From an archaeon (GTDB lineage Archaea > Micrarchaeota > Micrarchaeia > Norongarragalinales > UBA97), in contig JAGVFW010000007.1 in the NCBI GenBank assembly GCA_020057405.1, positions 1 through 59,371 on the forward strand: a DNA stretch of 59,371 nucleotides. The letters run 5' to 3'. The notes under the pieces were generated by a model. That model had not been told where the DNA came from. It saw nothing but the letters and a program-made list of their open reading frames with translations, and ran no database searches. Made by a program: the position numbers and the translations under genes. Shown piece after piece: positions 43,405-52,889 of this stretch (positions are counted from its first letter, which is position 1; the number at the start of each line of letters is the position of its first letter).

Positions 43405-44898
43405 TTAGCCAGCGTATCCTGCAACGCACTGGCGGGTGGCTTGGCTCCACTGGCACTGGCCGCCAATGCATCCGCAGCCTGACGCGGTGTAGCACGCGTA
43501 CTCTGCCTTCCACTCGCAAGTGGTTATGATCGAATCCGAATTGCGGCTGCGGCACACTTGCCCGCTGCATCCGTCAACAACGCAGTCTGTGCTTGTGTTG
43601 CAAAGCACTATTGCTGTTGGAATTGGGGTCGGGAAGATGGTTGGGACAGGCGAAGGCTCGACTAACGGCAGCGAAAGAGTGCACGCTCCGGTAGCCTTCA
43701 CCCAATACCCTACGCCGGGCTCGAGTGCTTGCGAAGCAACATACCTGCTTAAGCGCGAGTCGTAGCGCCAAGGGCCGCTGGTTATCCCGCAATTGCGCGA
43801 GATGCGGTAAAAGTCAATTGATTGTGAGGGGGCGCCAATGAGGTTCCATCCTTGCACCAGGCCGACGTGGTACAGCGCCGGCGTGAGCACGCCACTGCCT
43901 TCAAATGTCATTGAGCAGCCGGCGCTCGCCCTGAACCAATAGCCCTTACCACCCGCAAGGCCGCTTGCGTCAACACGCCTGTAGGCGCCGTTGGTGTACT
44001 CCCAGAAAGAAGCGGCTGCGCAAGTGCTGTCCTTGAGCTTGACTGCAGGAAGGAGGGGTACGCTGAAGAGGTTCCAGCCGCTTGCGAAATAGATTGCGTA
44101 TGGATTGTTGCCAGGCGGGGGAGTTGGCTCGCCCGCGCCAAGGATGGCAAACGAGTCAGACGCACTCTCGAGGTGGACCGAGTACTGGCCCGACCTTGCA
44201 GGGTATTGCTCGCCAAGCCTTGTGTAGAGCTGCTGGTTCCAAGTGTGGCTTATGGTCTGGCCGGGCGACAGGTTCTTGACCTGGCACGGCCTGCCGAGGA
44301 TGGGGTTAGTGATGTATAGCTGCATCGAGTTTGAGCGCATGGAATAGAATACGCCGTCGCAATCCATGTACGAGACAACCGTGCTGCCGCCATTGTAGGC
44401 AGTGACCGCTACTTGCTCGCCGAGTGTGTAAAACTCCTCGTCAGCCCAGATGCGGATGCCGTCGCCCGACGAGGCTGGCCTGATTATGAAGTCAACGCGC
44501 ATCCCATTGAAGACGGCGTTGTACGCGCCGGGTGAGGCAAGCAGCCGCGTTCCGACTTCGTCATAGTAATTCTGGTCCCAGGTGGCGCTTGCGCTTTGGC
44601 CTGCCTGCAGTGACTTGGTAGTGCAGGGGTTGGCAAACCACCGGATGCGAGGGTCAGACAAAAGGAGTGCCTGGCCGTTGGGACCGTAGATGTCGGCGAA
44701 TATCTCGCCGTTGGTGCACTCGTTGTAGTCAATTGCGGTTGAACCGCGGTTGGTTAGGGTAAATGTGATGACCTCGCCGGGAGCGTAGGACTGTTCGTCG
44801 GTGCTGAATAGGAATGGCGCTAGTATGTTTGAGTCCGTCAGGGCTCCAGCCAATGCTGCTGCCAAAATAATGCCCAAAACAAAAAGTTTTTCCTTCAT
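43405..44898 (-). CDS. Secreted protein with BsuPI-like repeats and C-terminal Cys cluster
   Basis: This 497-aa protein has a signal peptide (residues 1-20), two beta-rich repeats (about 30-130 and 145-250) with the YAPGEVITFTLTNRG / YTLGEQVAVTAYNGG pattern of BsuPI-like inhibitor domains, two copies of a W-rich repeat (SGWNLFSVPLL...GKGYWF and QGWNLIGAPS...GVGYWV), a short Pro-rich linker, and a C-terminal domain with ten Cys resembling the archaeal eight-cysteine-cluster domain. The ATG follows GGAAGGGGA. It is probably disulfide-stabilised outside the cell. A protease-inhibitor or surface role is inferred. Confidence 0.83.
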   Translation of the reverse strand: MKEKLFVLGIILAAALAGALTDSNILAPFLFSTDEQSYAPGEVITFTLTNRGSTAIDYNECTNGEIFADIYGPNGQALLLSDPRIRWFANPCTTKSLQAGQSASATWDQNYYDEVGTRLLASPGAYNAVFNGMRVDFIIRPASSGDGIRIWADEEFYTLGEQVAVTAYNGGSTVVSYMDCDGVFYSMRSNSMQLYITNPILGRPCQVKNLSPGQTISHTWNQQLYTRLGEQYPARSGQYSVHLESASDSFAILGAGEPTPPPGNNPYAIYFASGWNLFSVPLLPAVKLKDSTCAAASFWEYTNGAYRRVDASGLAGGKGYWFRASAGCSMTFEGSGVLTPALYHVGLVQGWNLIGAPSQSIDFYRISRNCGITSGPWRYDSRLSRYVASQALEPGVGYWVKATGACTLSLPLVEPSPVPTIFPTPIPTAIVLCNTSTDCVVDGCSGQVCRSRNSDSIITTCEWKAEYACYTASGCGCIGGQCQWSQATRQCVAGYAG

Positions 44899-44993
44899 TT
44901 GCTATCCCCTTCCACTACAATAGCTTGCGTTGATTTCGCTAATAAACAAAGCCAAATCATTAGCCCCCGCCTTAAGAATCAAAAAAAGTCGAG

Positions 44994-45066
44994 TGGGCCC
45001 GCGGAGAATCGGACTCCGAGTCTTCAGTGTGTGAGACTGACGTCTTAACCATTCGACTACGGGCCC
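44994..45066 (-). tRNA. tRNA-Val(CAC)
   Basis: Minus-strand cloverleaf: acceptor GGGCCCG/CGGGCCC, anticodon stem TCAGT/ACTGA around loop CTCACAC (anticodon CAC), T arm CGGAG-TCCGATT-CTCCG, discriminator A. No intron. The T loop begins TCC rather than TTC, a small deviation. Confidence 0.94.
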
Positions 45067-45115
45067 GTAGCTAAAATGGGGGGAACAGCGAAAGAATTAG
45101 TGGGCGCGCCAGAAT

Positions 45116-45550
45116 TTATTGGCTTTGCTCTTGGCGCTCGGCTGGAACTTCTTCCTCAACTTGCTCCTGGACTGGCGGTGCCTGGGCTACGGGAACCGGC
45201 TTGCTTGCCGCGGGGAGAGAAGGCCGATAAGCGTCGCGTGGCCGCGGGCCGTGGCCGCTTCCGCGGTTGGCGGCAAAGTTGGTGGGGTTCTCGCGCTCGC
45301 GTTCTCGGCGGCGCTCGTTCTGCTGCTTCTTCTTCTCGAAAATGCGGTTGTGCTTGCCGCAGGAAATGCAATAGCAAACTTCGCGGAAAATCGCGCGGCG
45401 GTAAGTCTCGCGCTCGGCGACCTGGTGGATTTCAAGCGGGTTGGTGAGCATTGGCTTGTCGATGTAGACTGCCTTGTCGCGCCTGACTTGCCGGCCGCAC
45501 TTTTCGCAACGCACAAGGCCTTCCTTGCCGCGTCCGCCTTTCTTTCCCAT
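45116..45550 (-). CDS. rps26e: Ribosomal protein eS26 with long C-terminal tail
   Basis: This 144-aa protein has the eS26 core in its first 75 residues: RCEKCGRQVRRDKAV and EVCYCISCGKHNRIFEKKK, with the zinc CxxC pairs. The other 70 residues form a low-complexity Arg/Glu then Pro/Gln/Glu-rich tail not found in standard eS26. In eukaryotes eS26 sits at the mRNA exit channel; it is patchily present in archaea. The ATG is 27 nt after CATTTAAAT, giving a leaderless mRNA. Confidence 0.9.
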   Translation of the reverse strand: MGKKGGRGKEGLVRCEKCGRQVRRDKAVYIDKPMLTNPLEIHQVAERETYRRAIFREVCYCISCGKHNRIFEKKKQQNERRRERERENPTNFAANRGSGHGPRPRDAYRPSLPAASKPVPVAQAPPVQEQVEEEVPAERQEQSQ

Positions 45551-45597
45551 AAAATTAGTTATGTGAGGAAAGCGATTTAAATGCGTCAGCCGCGCGT

Positions 45598-46350
45598 CTA
45601 TCGGCGAGTGCTCTTGGCTTTCTTGCGCAGCCCAAGAATTTGCCCCAGCCTCACCCCGTCAAGGAGTACCGCAGTGGCGTTCTCGACGTCAAAAAGCCGG
45701 TTTTTGAAGAGCGGGCCGAGCAAGTTTTCGGGCTTTTCCGCATTGAATGCGATGCCGCCGGAGAGCTGCGAGTAACACGGGAAGACTATTGCCTTCTGCT
45801 TGCGCGTGCCGAACTTCTTGCTTGCCTTGATGCGGCCCTCAATCCAGGCTTTCTTGAATTCTTTGTGCCCAAGGGCGTCCTCAAAGAGGATGGTCGGGTG
45901 GTTGTTGCCCATGAGAAGAACGTCTGCTGCCAAAAGCGCTTTTGCTGGCCATGCGTGGCCGTGGTGCATGCCGTAAGTTTTGCCTGCGGCAGTGAAAACG
46001 AAGCCCTCGGCGGGCACTAGGGTGATGCCCGGCATGCCGTCGAGGCCAGAATCGTGATTGCCCTTGCAGACCGTGACCGCGTCTACTGCAAGTGCGGCGA
46101 GAAATTCGTGCATCATCTTTCGCTCGCGTTCGTCAAACCCCAGACAATCGTGTTTGAGGTCGCCTAGGACGATTAGCTGCCTGCACTTGAATTGGCGCAA
46201 GAGCCGGTTTAGCCCGTCCGCGACTTTTTTGGGGCGCGGGTAGAGCCGCAGGCCCTTGCGCTGGAGTTCGTATTCGATGCCAAGGTGCACGTCGCTGACA
46301 ACTAGGGCGTTGCCAATGACTGCGGCGGGGACATTCGCGATGAAGCGCAT
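45598..46350 (-). CDS. Metallophosphoesterase
   Basis: This 250-aa calcineurin-like phosphoesterase has all the usual metal motifs: SDVHLG near residue 20, GDLKHD, GNHD and HHGHAW. It is of the archaeal ICC-like type (COG1407). The C-terminal part is specific to this group. It may act on phosphodiesters or nucleotides; the substrate is unknown. The ATG is 27 nt after the PGK stop, so it is likely co-transcribed with pgk. Confidence 0.9.
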   Translation of the reverse strand: MRFIANVPAAVIGNALVVSDVHLGIEYELQRKGLRLYPRPKKVADGLNRLLRQFKCRQLIVLGDLKHDCLGFDERERKMMHEFLAALAVDAVTVCKGNHDSGLDGMPGITLVPAEGFVFTAAGKTYGMHHGHAWPAKALLAADVLLMGNNHPTILFEDALGHKEFKKAWIEGRIKASKKFGTRKQKAIVFPCYSQLSGGIAFNAEKPENLLGPLFKNRLFDVENATAVLLDGVRLGQILGLRKKAKSTRR

Positions 46351-46377
46351 AAGGGAAAATAAGGAATCGGATGGCTT

Positions 46378-47661
46378 TTACTTCTTCGCCATCGTGTTCT
46401 TGAACTTCTTTGCAGCAGACTCGAGCGCGGTGATTGCGGGCAGTTCCTTGCCTTGCATGAGTTCGAGGAGCGCCCCGCCTGCTAGTGAGATGTGAGAAAT
46501 CTTGTCGGTGGGAATGCCGAACTTCTCAAAAGCCAAGAGCGTGTGGCCGCCGCCGACTAAAGTGTAGGCGCCGCTTCGGGCGACTGCGTCGAAGACTTGC
46601 CGGGTGCCGTTCTCAAACGGCTTTTCCTCGTACTTGCCGCAAGGGCCCTTGACGTAGACGGTCGCGGACTTGAGCACGATTTTTGAGTACTTGTTTGAAG
46701 TTTTGATGCCGATGTCGCCGGACGGAAGGTTGGCGACGACAAGCTGGGTTAGCAGCATTTCCTTGCGGTTACCGTTCTCGTCGGCAACTGCAAAGTCAAA
46801 CGGCGTTTCGATGAACTCGTTGTAGGCGTGGATGAGCTCTCGGACTTGCTGTAGCGCTGCAGTGAATGTCAGCTTGCCGGTAAAGCCCGACTTCTCCAAT
46901 TCCGCTATCTTAGCTTGGGGTAGTTTGTTGCCGCGCGCCATCAGGCACAGCTCGCCGATGATTCCGCTTGTGAGAATCTTGTCGACGATGCCTTTCTTGA
47001 GCGCGTAGTCCATTAGCTTGATGACTTCGTCGGGCTTGGCCCCGCCTAGGAGGTAGACGTTGGGGTGCTTGGCGTTCTCGCGCGCCTTTAGGGCGCCCTC
47101 AAACTCGTGTTCCATCACCGGACCGGCTGCTGAGGGGAGGACGGCGCAGAAGCCAACCATGCTGGCGTGGCCGCGGTGCGCGTTTGAGAACGCGTCGTCG
47201 ACGAAGAGGTCTGCAAGAGGCGCGAGTGCCTTGACTAGCGCGCTTTCTTTCGCGTGCTGTTCGGGCGTCTTCTCGACTGCCTCGTCTGCGAGGTAGCGGA
47301 CGTTGTCAAGGAGCATGATTTCGCCTGCTTTTAGGGCCGCAACAGCCTTCAGCGTCTTTTCGCCGACGACCGCCTTGTCCTCGGCAAAGAGGACTTTCTT
47401 TTCAACTAGCTTTGAGAGAATCGCCGCGTGGGACTTTAGCGAGGTGAAGTCCTTGTCGCCCTTTCGCCCCTGGTGCGCGAGTACTACGAGCTTGCAGCCT
47501 TTTGCCGAAAGCATCTTGACTGTCTCAGCGTGCGCGGTGAAGCGCGGGCCGCTCTGCACTTTCCCGCCTTCGATGGGGCTGTTGAGGTCGACGCGCAAAA
47601 GGACGGTCTTGCCGCGAAGAGTGCCGAAGTCGGCTACGGGAATTATTTGGGATACAGCCAT
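46378..47661 (-). CDS. pgk: Phosphoglycerate kinase, archaeal type
   Basis: This 427-aa enzyme transfers phosphate between 1,3-bisphosphoglycerate and ADP. It carries VLLRVDLNSPIEGGKV, LAHQGRKGDKDFTSLKSHA (archaeal form), FVDDAFSNAHRGHASMVG, the nucleotide-binding LGGAKPDEV and a glycine-rich VGGGHTL. The C-terminal GGALLELMQGKELPAI is also archaeal in style. The ATG at 47661 has GAGAGG 11 nt upstream; a GTG at 47670 is too close to that site. It follows GAPDH by 18 nt in the same direction, making a lower-glycolysis operon. Confidence 0.96.
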   Translation of the reverse strand: MAVSQIIPVADFGTLRGKTVLLRVDLNSPIEGGKVQSGPRFTAHAETVKMLSAKGCKLVVLAHQGRKGDKDFTSLKSHAAILSKLVEKKVLFAEDKAVVGEKTLKAVAALKAGEIMLLDNVRYLADEAVEKTPEQHAKESALVKALAPLADLFVDDAFSNAHRGHASMVGFCAVLPSAAGPVMEHEFEGALKARENAKHPNVYLLGGAKPDEVIKLMDYALKKGIVDKILTSGIIGELCLMARGNKLPQAKIAELEKSGFTGKLTFTAALQQVRELIHAYNEFIETPFDFAVADENGNRKEMLLTQLVVANLPSGDIGIKTSNKYSKIVLKSATVYVKGPCGKYEEKPFENGTRQVFDAVARSGAYTLVGGGHTLLAFEKFGIPTDKISHISLAGGALLELMQGKELPAITALESAAKKFKNTMAKK

Positions 47662-47679
47662 TGGAACCACTTCCTCTCC

Positions 47680-48777
<1,098 letters not shown>

Positions 48778-50025
48778 CTAAAGCCGCCCGCGCCGCCTCT
48801 CGGCTTCGAGGATGCGCTTTATCGACAGGATGTAGGCGCCCTGGCGCATTGAGTGCTTGCGGCCGTTTGTCGCGTCAAGCACTCCAGTGTAGGCCTTCAC
48901 GATGGTCTCCTCGAGGCGCTTGTTCACTTCGGCCTCGGTCCAGTACTCGCCGTCAAGGTTTTGCAGCCACTCGAAGTAGCTCACGCAAACTCCGCCGCTG
49001 TTGGCAAGAATGTCGGGAATGACGAACACGCCTTTTGCGTGCAAGATGTCATCTCCCTCGGCATCAACGGGGCCGTTTGCGAGCTCAAGCACAATTTTTG
49101 CCTTCACGCGGGACGCGTTGCCTGCGGTAATCTGGTTTTCAAGCGCCGCTGGGACAAGAATGTCAACAGGCAACTCAAGGAGCTCCTCGTTTGACACGCG
49201 CTTGCCTTCAATGCCGTCAAGGCGTTTTTGTTCGTATTGTGCGATGATGCCGGGGATGTCAAGGCCGTTCTCGTCATAGAGGCCGCCCTGAGAGTTGCTA
49301 ACGGCAACGACTTTGGCTCCCCATGAGTGCAGGATGCGGGCGGCGTGCATGCCGGCGTTGCCGAATCCCTGTATGGCTACTGAGGCGCCCTCTAGCTTCA
49401 TGTCAGCGGTCTTTAGGGCCTCGCGGAGAACAAAAGCCCCGCCCATCGAAGTGGAGTACTCGCGCCCTAGGCTGCCGCCGTTGCTGACGGGCTTACCTGT
49501 AATCACGCCTGGCGCGGGTTTGCCAAGCCACTTTTCGTACTCGTCGCGCATCCAGCTCATGACTTCGCCGTTGGTGTTCACATCAGGAGCAGGAATGTCA
49601 ATGCGCTCGCCGACGACTGGGGCGATTGAGCGGAAGTAGGCGCGAGAGAGTCGCTCGAGTTCCGCCTTGCTTAAGGCTTTCGGGTCGACGATGATGCCGC
49701 CCTTGCCCCCGCCAAGCGGGAGGTCAAGGACCGCGCACTTGAATCCCATCAAAAACGCGAGCGTCTTTACTTCCTCGAGGTTCACAGACTGGTGGTAGCG
49801 GATGCCGCCCTTGAATGGCCCGCGGGCGTCGTTTGCTTGCACGCGGTAGCCGAGGAAAATCCGCACTGTTCCGTCATCCATCTTGACAGGCAGGCTGACT
49901 GCTAGGACGCGCTGGGGTGTCGAGAGCAGCTCGAACTCGGCTTTCGAGAGGGCAATCTTGCCTTCCATCTTGCCTAAAAATTTCGCTGCCGTGTCGCAGG
50001 CAAACGAGTAATTGTCTTGGGCCAT
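48778..50025 (-). CDS. gdhA: Glutamate dehydrogenase
   Basis: This 415-aa enzyme interconverts glutamate and 2-oxoglutarate. It has PFKGGIRYHQSVN, the catalytic LPLGGGKGGIIVDP, PAPDVNTNGEVMSWM, TGKPVSNGGSLGR, and the Rossmann segment AIQGFGNAGMHAARIL. It is full length. The ATG at 50025 matches the expected N-terminus; a longer open frame up to 50367 only runs antisense to the lipoprotein gene and is not coding. It links carbon and nitrogen metabolism next to the gap-pgk genes. Confidence 0.96.
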   Translation of the reverse strand: MAQDNYSFACDTAAKFLGKMEGKIALSKAEFELLSTPQRVLAVSLPVKMDDGTVRIFLGYRVQANDARGPFKGGIRYHQSVNLEEVKTLAFLMGFKCAVLDLPLGGGKGGIIVDPKALSKAELERLSRAYFRSIAPVVGERIDIPAPDVNTNGEVMSWMRDEYEKWLGKPAPGVITGKPVSNGGSLGREYSTSMGGAFVLREALKTADMKLEGASVAIQGFGNAGMHAARILHSWGAKVVAVSNSQGGLYDENGLDIPGIIAQYEQKRLDGIEGKRVSNEELLELPVDILVPAALENQITAGNASRVKAKIVLELANGPVDAEGDDILHAKGVFVIPDILANSGGVCVSYFEWLQNLDGEYWTEAEVNKRLEETIVKAYTGVLDATNGRKHSMRQGAYILSIKRILEAERRRGRL

Positions 50026-50199
50026 CCTAAACCATTCCTCCAAAAAGCGGTAGTGGGAAGCATTGCTCCCTTCTGCTAGTTTGGCAGACAAGCTTTTTAC
50101 GCCTATTGCTTGCGGCCTTTCCTTTCCACAAGGATTAAAAGCTTGACTATCGTATTTGTGTTGGGCGTCCAACTCGACAACAATTTGAGGTGCTTTTTG

Positions 50200-50751
50200 A
50201 TGGAAACTAATTTGACGAGCGCAAGGAATTTCTTCGCAAGTTTTGCTGTTTTCGCACTCATGGGCTTTTTGCTCGCTGGCTGCCTGAACCAAAGCGGCAG
50301 CGCGACCCCGACGCCTTTTGTCAAGGACGATAGCGGCAACGGGACGGCTCCAACTCCGATTCCCCAAGTAATCGGCACGCCCATCCCGACAGTCACTGAA
50401 ACCAAGACAGGCATCGACAAAATCAATGACACGATTGCCTCAATAGTGCCGGACGGGACATACCAGCAAGACGCTAACTACTCGTACCCCAAGGGCACCA
50501 ACACCGTCCACTTCAGCGTTACCGTCGATGGTGACACCGTTACTAACGTGTCAGTTACTGCAGTTGGCGAGCTCGACCCGATTTCCACCAAGAAAGTCGC
50601 CGACTTTGGCGCGGCCCTCCCAAGCCTCGTCGTGGGCAAGAAAATCAACGAGCTTAACCTGCCTCGAAACGTCGCCGGCAGCTCGCTGACCAACGCGGCG
50701 TTCCAGTCTTATGTGGACGCGCTTGTGGCCAATCATGGCAGTGTAGCTTAA
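50200..50751 (+). CDS. FMN-binding-domain lipoprotein (probable ApbE substrate)
   Basis: This 183-aa protein has a lipoprotein signal peptide ending in LLAGC (Cys about residue 28), a Pro/Thr linker, and a C-terminal domain resembling the FMN-binding domain (PF04205): DGTY...YPKGTNTVHFSVTVDGDTVTNVSV...VVGKKINELNLPRNVAGSSLTNAAFQSYVDAL. AGSSLT aligns with the SGATxT flavinylation motif, with Ser at the acceptor place and the usual upstream Asp missing. The ATG at 50200 has GAGGTG upstream. The ApbE gene follows directly, which supports covalent FMN attachment. Confidence 0.82.
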   Translation: METNLTSARNFFASFAVFALMGFLLAGCLNQSGSATPTPFVKDDSGNGTAPTPIPQVIGTPIPTVTETKTGIDKINDTIASIVPDGTYQQDANYSYPKGTNTVHFSVTVDGDTVTNVSVTAVGELDPISTKKVADFGAALPSLVVGKKINELNLPRNVAGSSLTNAAFQSYVDALVANHGSVA

Positions 50752-50779
50752 AAACCTTCAAGGGGCTAAAAGCCCAGTG

Positions 50780-51667
50780 ATGGAACTGACGGCAAGGTCG
50801 GAACAAGTCCTCGGAACAACTATCGAGGTAAAAGTTCCAGCTGAAGCCGGCTGGTTTCTTCCCGACTGCTTTACCGAGCTCAAGCGCATCGAAGCGGCCT
50901 TTTCCCGATTTCTTGACGACTCGGAACTCTCCAAAATGAACTCGCGGCTGGGCGAGTGGCAGGCCTGTAGCGCCGAAATGGCCTTTCTTCTCTCAAAAGC
51001 GGTTGAAATCAACCGCGCTACTGACGGGAACTTTGACATCACGCTAAAAAATGCGCTTGAAAACCTGGGCTACGACCGGGAATACTCTTTCGTCCCAAAA
51101 GCATCTTCGGGCGCCGACGATAGCCCGCAGTCGCCGCAAGACGTGCAGGTCGACTTGGAGGGCAACCGCGTCAAGCTTCTAAAGCAAGTGGAGTTCGGCG
51201 GCTTTGGCAAAGGCTACGCGCTTGACTGCGTAAGCAATCTTCTTTTGAAAAACGGCGTCGAGCACTACTACATCAACGCGGGCGGCGACATTTACGCGAA
51301 AAAAGGAGCCGGCGGGGACGACTGGGTTGTGCTCCTTGAACACCCTGATGACCGGGAACGCGCCATTGGAACACTCAAGCTCGATGGCCTCTCGATTGCG
51401 GCCTCGGCGCCCAACCGGCGCAAGTGGGCTGGTGACAAGCACCACCTTCTCAACGCAAGGACGCGCCTGCCAGCGCAGGGAGTAAAGGCGATTTTCGTCA
51501 CAGCCAAGGCCGGGCTTGAAGCCGACGCTTATGCAACCGCAATCTTCACCGCAGGTTTTGACGAAGGCATTGCACTCTTTAGAAAGCTGCCTGTCGAAGT
51601 GCTCATGGTCTCAAGCGAAGACAAGATGTTTAAGAGCCCCGGGTTTGCCGGCGAACTGTTTTCCTAA
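50780..51667 (+). CDS. apbE: FAD:protein FMN transferase ApbE
   Basis: This 295-aa enzyme attaches FMN to Ser/Thr of target proteins outside the membrane. It has the family pattern: ALGTTIEVKV-like start (VLGTTIEVKV), the region SRFLDDSELSKMN, VDLEGNRVKL, GGFGKGYALDCV, YYINAGGDIYAKKG, and ADAYATAIFTAGF with its metal-binding Asp. No cleavable signal peptide is clear. The ATG at 50780 is 29 nt from CTTAAAAAC. It directly follows the FMN-binding lipoprotein and is convergent with an iron permease operon. Confidence 0.93.
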   Translation: MELTARSEQVLGTTIEVKVPAEAGWFLPDCFTELKRIEAAFSRFLDDSELSKMNSRLGEWQACSAEMAFLLSKAVEINRATDGNFDITLKNALENLGYDREYSFVPKASSGADDSPQSPQDVQVDLEGNRVKLLKQVEFGGFGKGYALDCVSNLLLKNGVEHYYINAGGDIYAKKGAGGDDWVVLLEHPDDRERAIGTLKLDGLSIAASAPNRRKWAGDKHHLLNARTRLPAQGVKAIFVTAKAGLEADAYATAIFTAGFDEGIALFRKLPVEVLMVSSEDKMFKSPGFAGELFS

Positions 51668-51675
51668 TCGGCCGC

Positions 51676-51822
51676 TCAATCTTCGGGGTGGACGAAGTGG
51701 AAGGCCACGCCGGCTCCGACCACCAGCAATCCAAGCCAGTCTCCGCTGGCTAGAAACCACAGGCCGCCAAGGCCGATTAGCACCCAGTCAAGGTACATCA
51801 TGCTCGAGTGTCCTCGGTTCAT
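51676..51822 (-). CDS. 48-aa membrane protein coupled to FTR1
   Basis: A 48-codon frame starts at an ATG (51822) overlapping the FTR1 stop as ATGA, so translation is probably coupled. The protein has two hydrophobic stretches (about residues 8-24 and 27-41: VLIGLGGLWFLASGDWLGLLVVGAGVAF, split by GD) and an acidic end. It is too short for usual gene calls. It may be a small accessory subunit of the iron permease. No family recognised. Confidence 0.65.
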   Translation of the reverse strand: MNRGHSSMMYLDWVLIGLGGLWFLASGDWLGLLVVGAGVAFHFVHPED

Positions 51823-52649
51823 TTCGCGTGCCCCCGTGAAATCTGCCGGTAAATCAAGTAAACTAGCGCCAGGTAGCCAAAATACGCGAGCAACTGCAAA
51901 AGCGACGGGCTGGTGTCGTAACCCACGATGCCCTTTAGCACGCCGCCAACCGCTCCCTTCTCGTGCAACAGCGGGAAAGTGCCGTCGGCGTTCAGAGCCG
52001 GCGTCACGTCGTAAATGTGCTCGATTAGGGGCGGGAGCACGCCAACTTCCTCGAGCTCGTGAACCCCCTGCGAGAGCAGCCCGGCCGCGAGCACCACGAG
52101 GACCGCGCTCGTTGCGAGAAAGAAAGTCTTGAAGTCAAGGCGGATGAAGCTCTTGAACACAAGATAGGCAAGAGCGGATGCGGCTAGCGCTCCCCCAAGC
52201 GCCCACGCTGCGCTGATGGCGCCGGTTGACAATGAAATGCCGTTGAGGAAGAGCACTACCTCGATTCCCTCGCGGAAGACGGCCACGAAGGCGAGTGCTG
52301 CAACGCCCAGCTCTTCCCCGACGTCGATTTTTTGCTTCAAGCCAGCCTCGACCTGCTTGGCCATGTTGCGCTGCCGAAACATCCAGAGGATGAGCCAAGT
52401 GACCAGGATTGCGGCCAAAACCAGCGTGACTCCCTCAAAAAGCGCTTCGTGTTCCTCAAACGTTTCGGCAGCAAAGCCGAACGCCCACGCGACTGCCACG
52501 CTCGCAAGAGCCGCGAGGGCCGAGCCGGCGACAACGAACTTGAGATAACGCGAGTTCCCGCTCTTCTGCAGGTAGGCAGCCATGATGCCTATAACCAAGA
52601 AGATTTCGAAGAACTCTCGGAAAGTTACTATGAATTCAGCTAAGGCCAT
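51819..52649 (-). CDS. FTR1-family iron permease
   Basis: This 276-aa membrane protein has seven helices and the two iron-binding REXXE motifs: REFFE at 11-15 and REGIE at 126-130, characteristic of FTR1/EfeU ferric/ferrous permeases. It would move iron into the cell. It lies next to an FMN-lipoprotein and ApbE, whose products could reduce ferric iron outside; that link is inference. The ATG at 52649 follows an AT-rich promoter region. A 48-aa membrane protein is coupled at its 3' end. Confidence 0.93.
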   Translation of the reverse strand: MALAEFIVTFREFFEIFLVIGIMAAYLQKSGNSRYLKFVVAGSALAALASVAVAWAFGFAAETFEEHEALFEGVTLVLAAILVTWLILWMFRQRNMAKQVEAGLKQKIDVGEELGVAALAFVAVFREGIEVVLFLNGISLSTGAISAAWALGGALAASALAYLVFKSFIRLDFKTFFLATSAVLVVLAAGLLSQGVHELEEVGVLPPLIEHIYDVTPALNADGTFPLLHEKGAVGGVLKGIVGYDTSPSLLQLLAYFGYLALVYLIYRQISRGHAK

Positions 52650-52889
52650 AAACTCACGACGAAAGTATAACAGAGTAATAACTGCTTATTAAGTGTGGCT
52701 TTCCGTTGGGAAAGTGCTCTCCCCCTGCACTTAGTCCTGGTCTAAGTTCACTCCCCCTGCACTGTCTCCTGGTCTCAGAGCGCAAGCCCGACCGGTTGCT
52801 CTGCGCAGATGTGCTGCATTTGGCATTTTAAAGCTCTCCAGCAATAGGTTCTTGTCGAGAGTTCTTGCGTCAATCAACTTGGTGAAAAA
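52650..52889. other. Intergenic region carrying tRNA-Leu-end repeats
   Basis: This 240-nt stretch holds two tandem CTCCCCCTGCA-type repeats (52719-52778) and a TATA-like CATTTTAAAG near 52829 for the following gene. Otherwise nothing recognised. Confidence 0.6.
52719..52778 (+). repeat. Tandem pair of tRNA-Leu 3'-end repeats (copies A1, A2)
   Basis: CTCCCCCTGCA (52719-52729) is followed by CTTAGTCCTGGTCTAAG, an imperfect palindrome; 32 nt later CTCCCCCTGCA (52751-52761) is followed by CTGTCTCCTGGTCTCAG. The same string, CTCCCCCTGCA then CTTAGACCTGGTCTAG, is the 3' end and flank of tRNA-Leu at 59160-59186. Confidence 0.8.

Noticed and set aside
48778-50367. Extension of glutamate dehydrogenase by 114 N-terminal codons
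   Set aside because: The family N-terminus begins at 50025, and the extra part runs antisense to the lipoprotein gene at 50200-50751.
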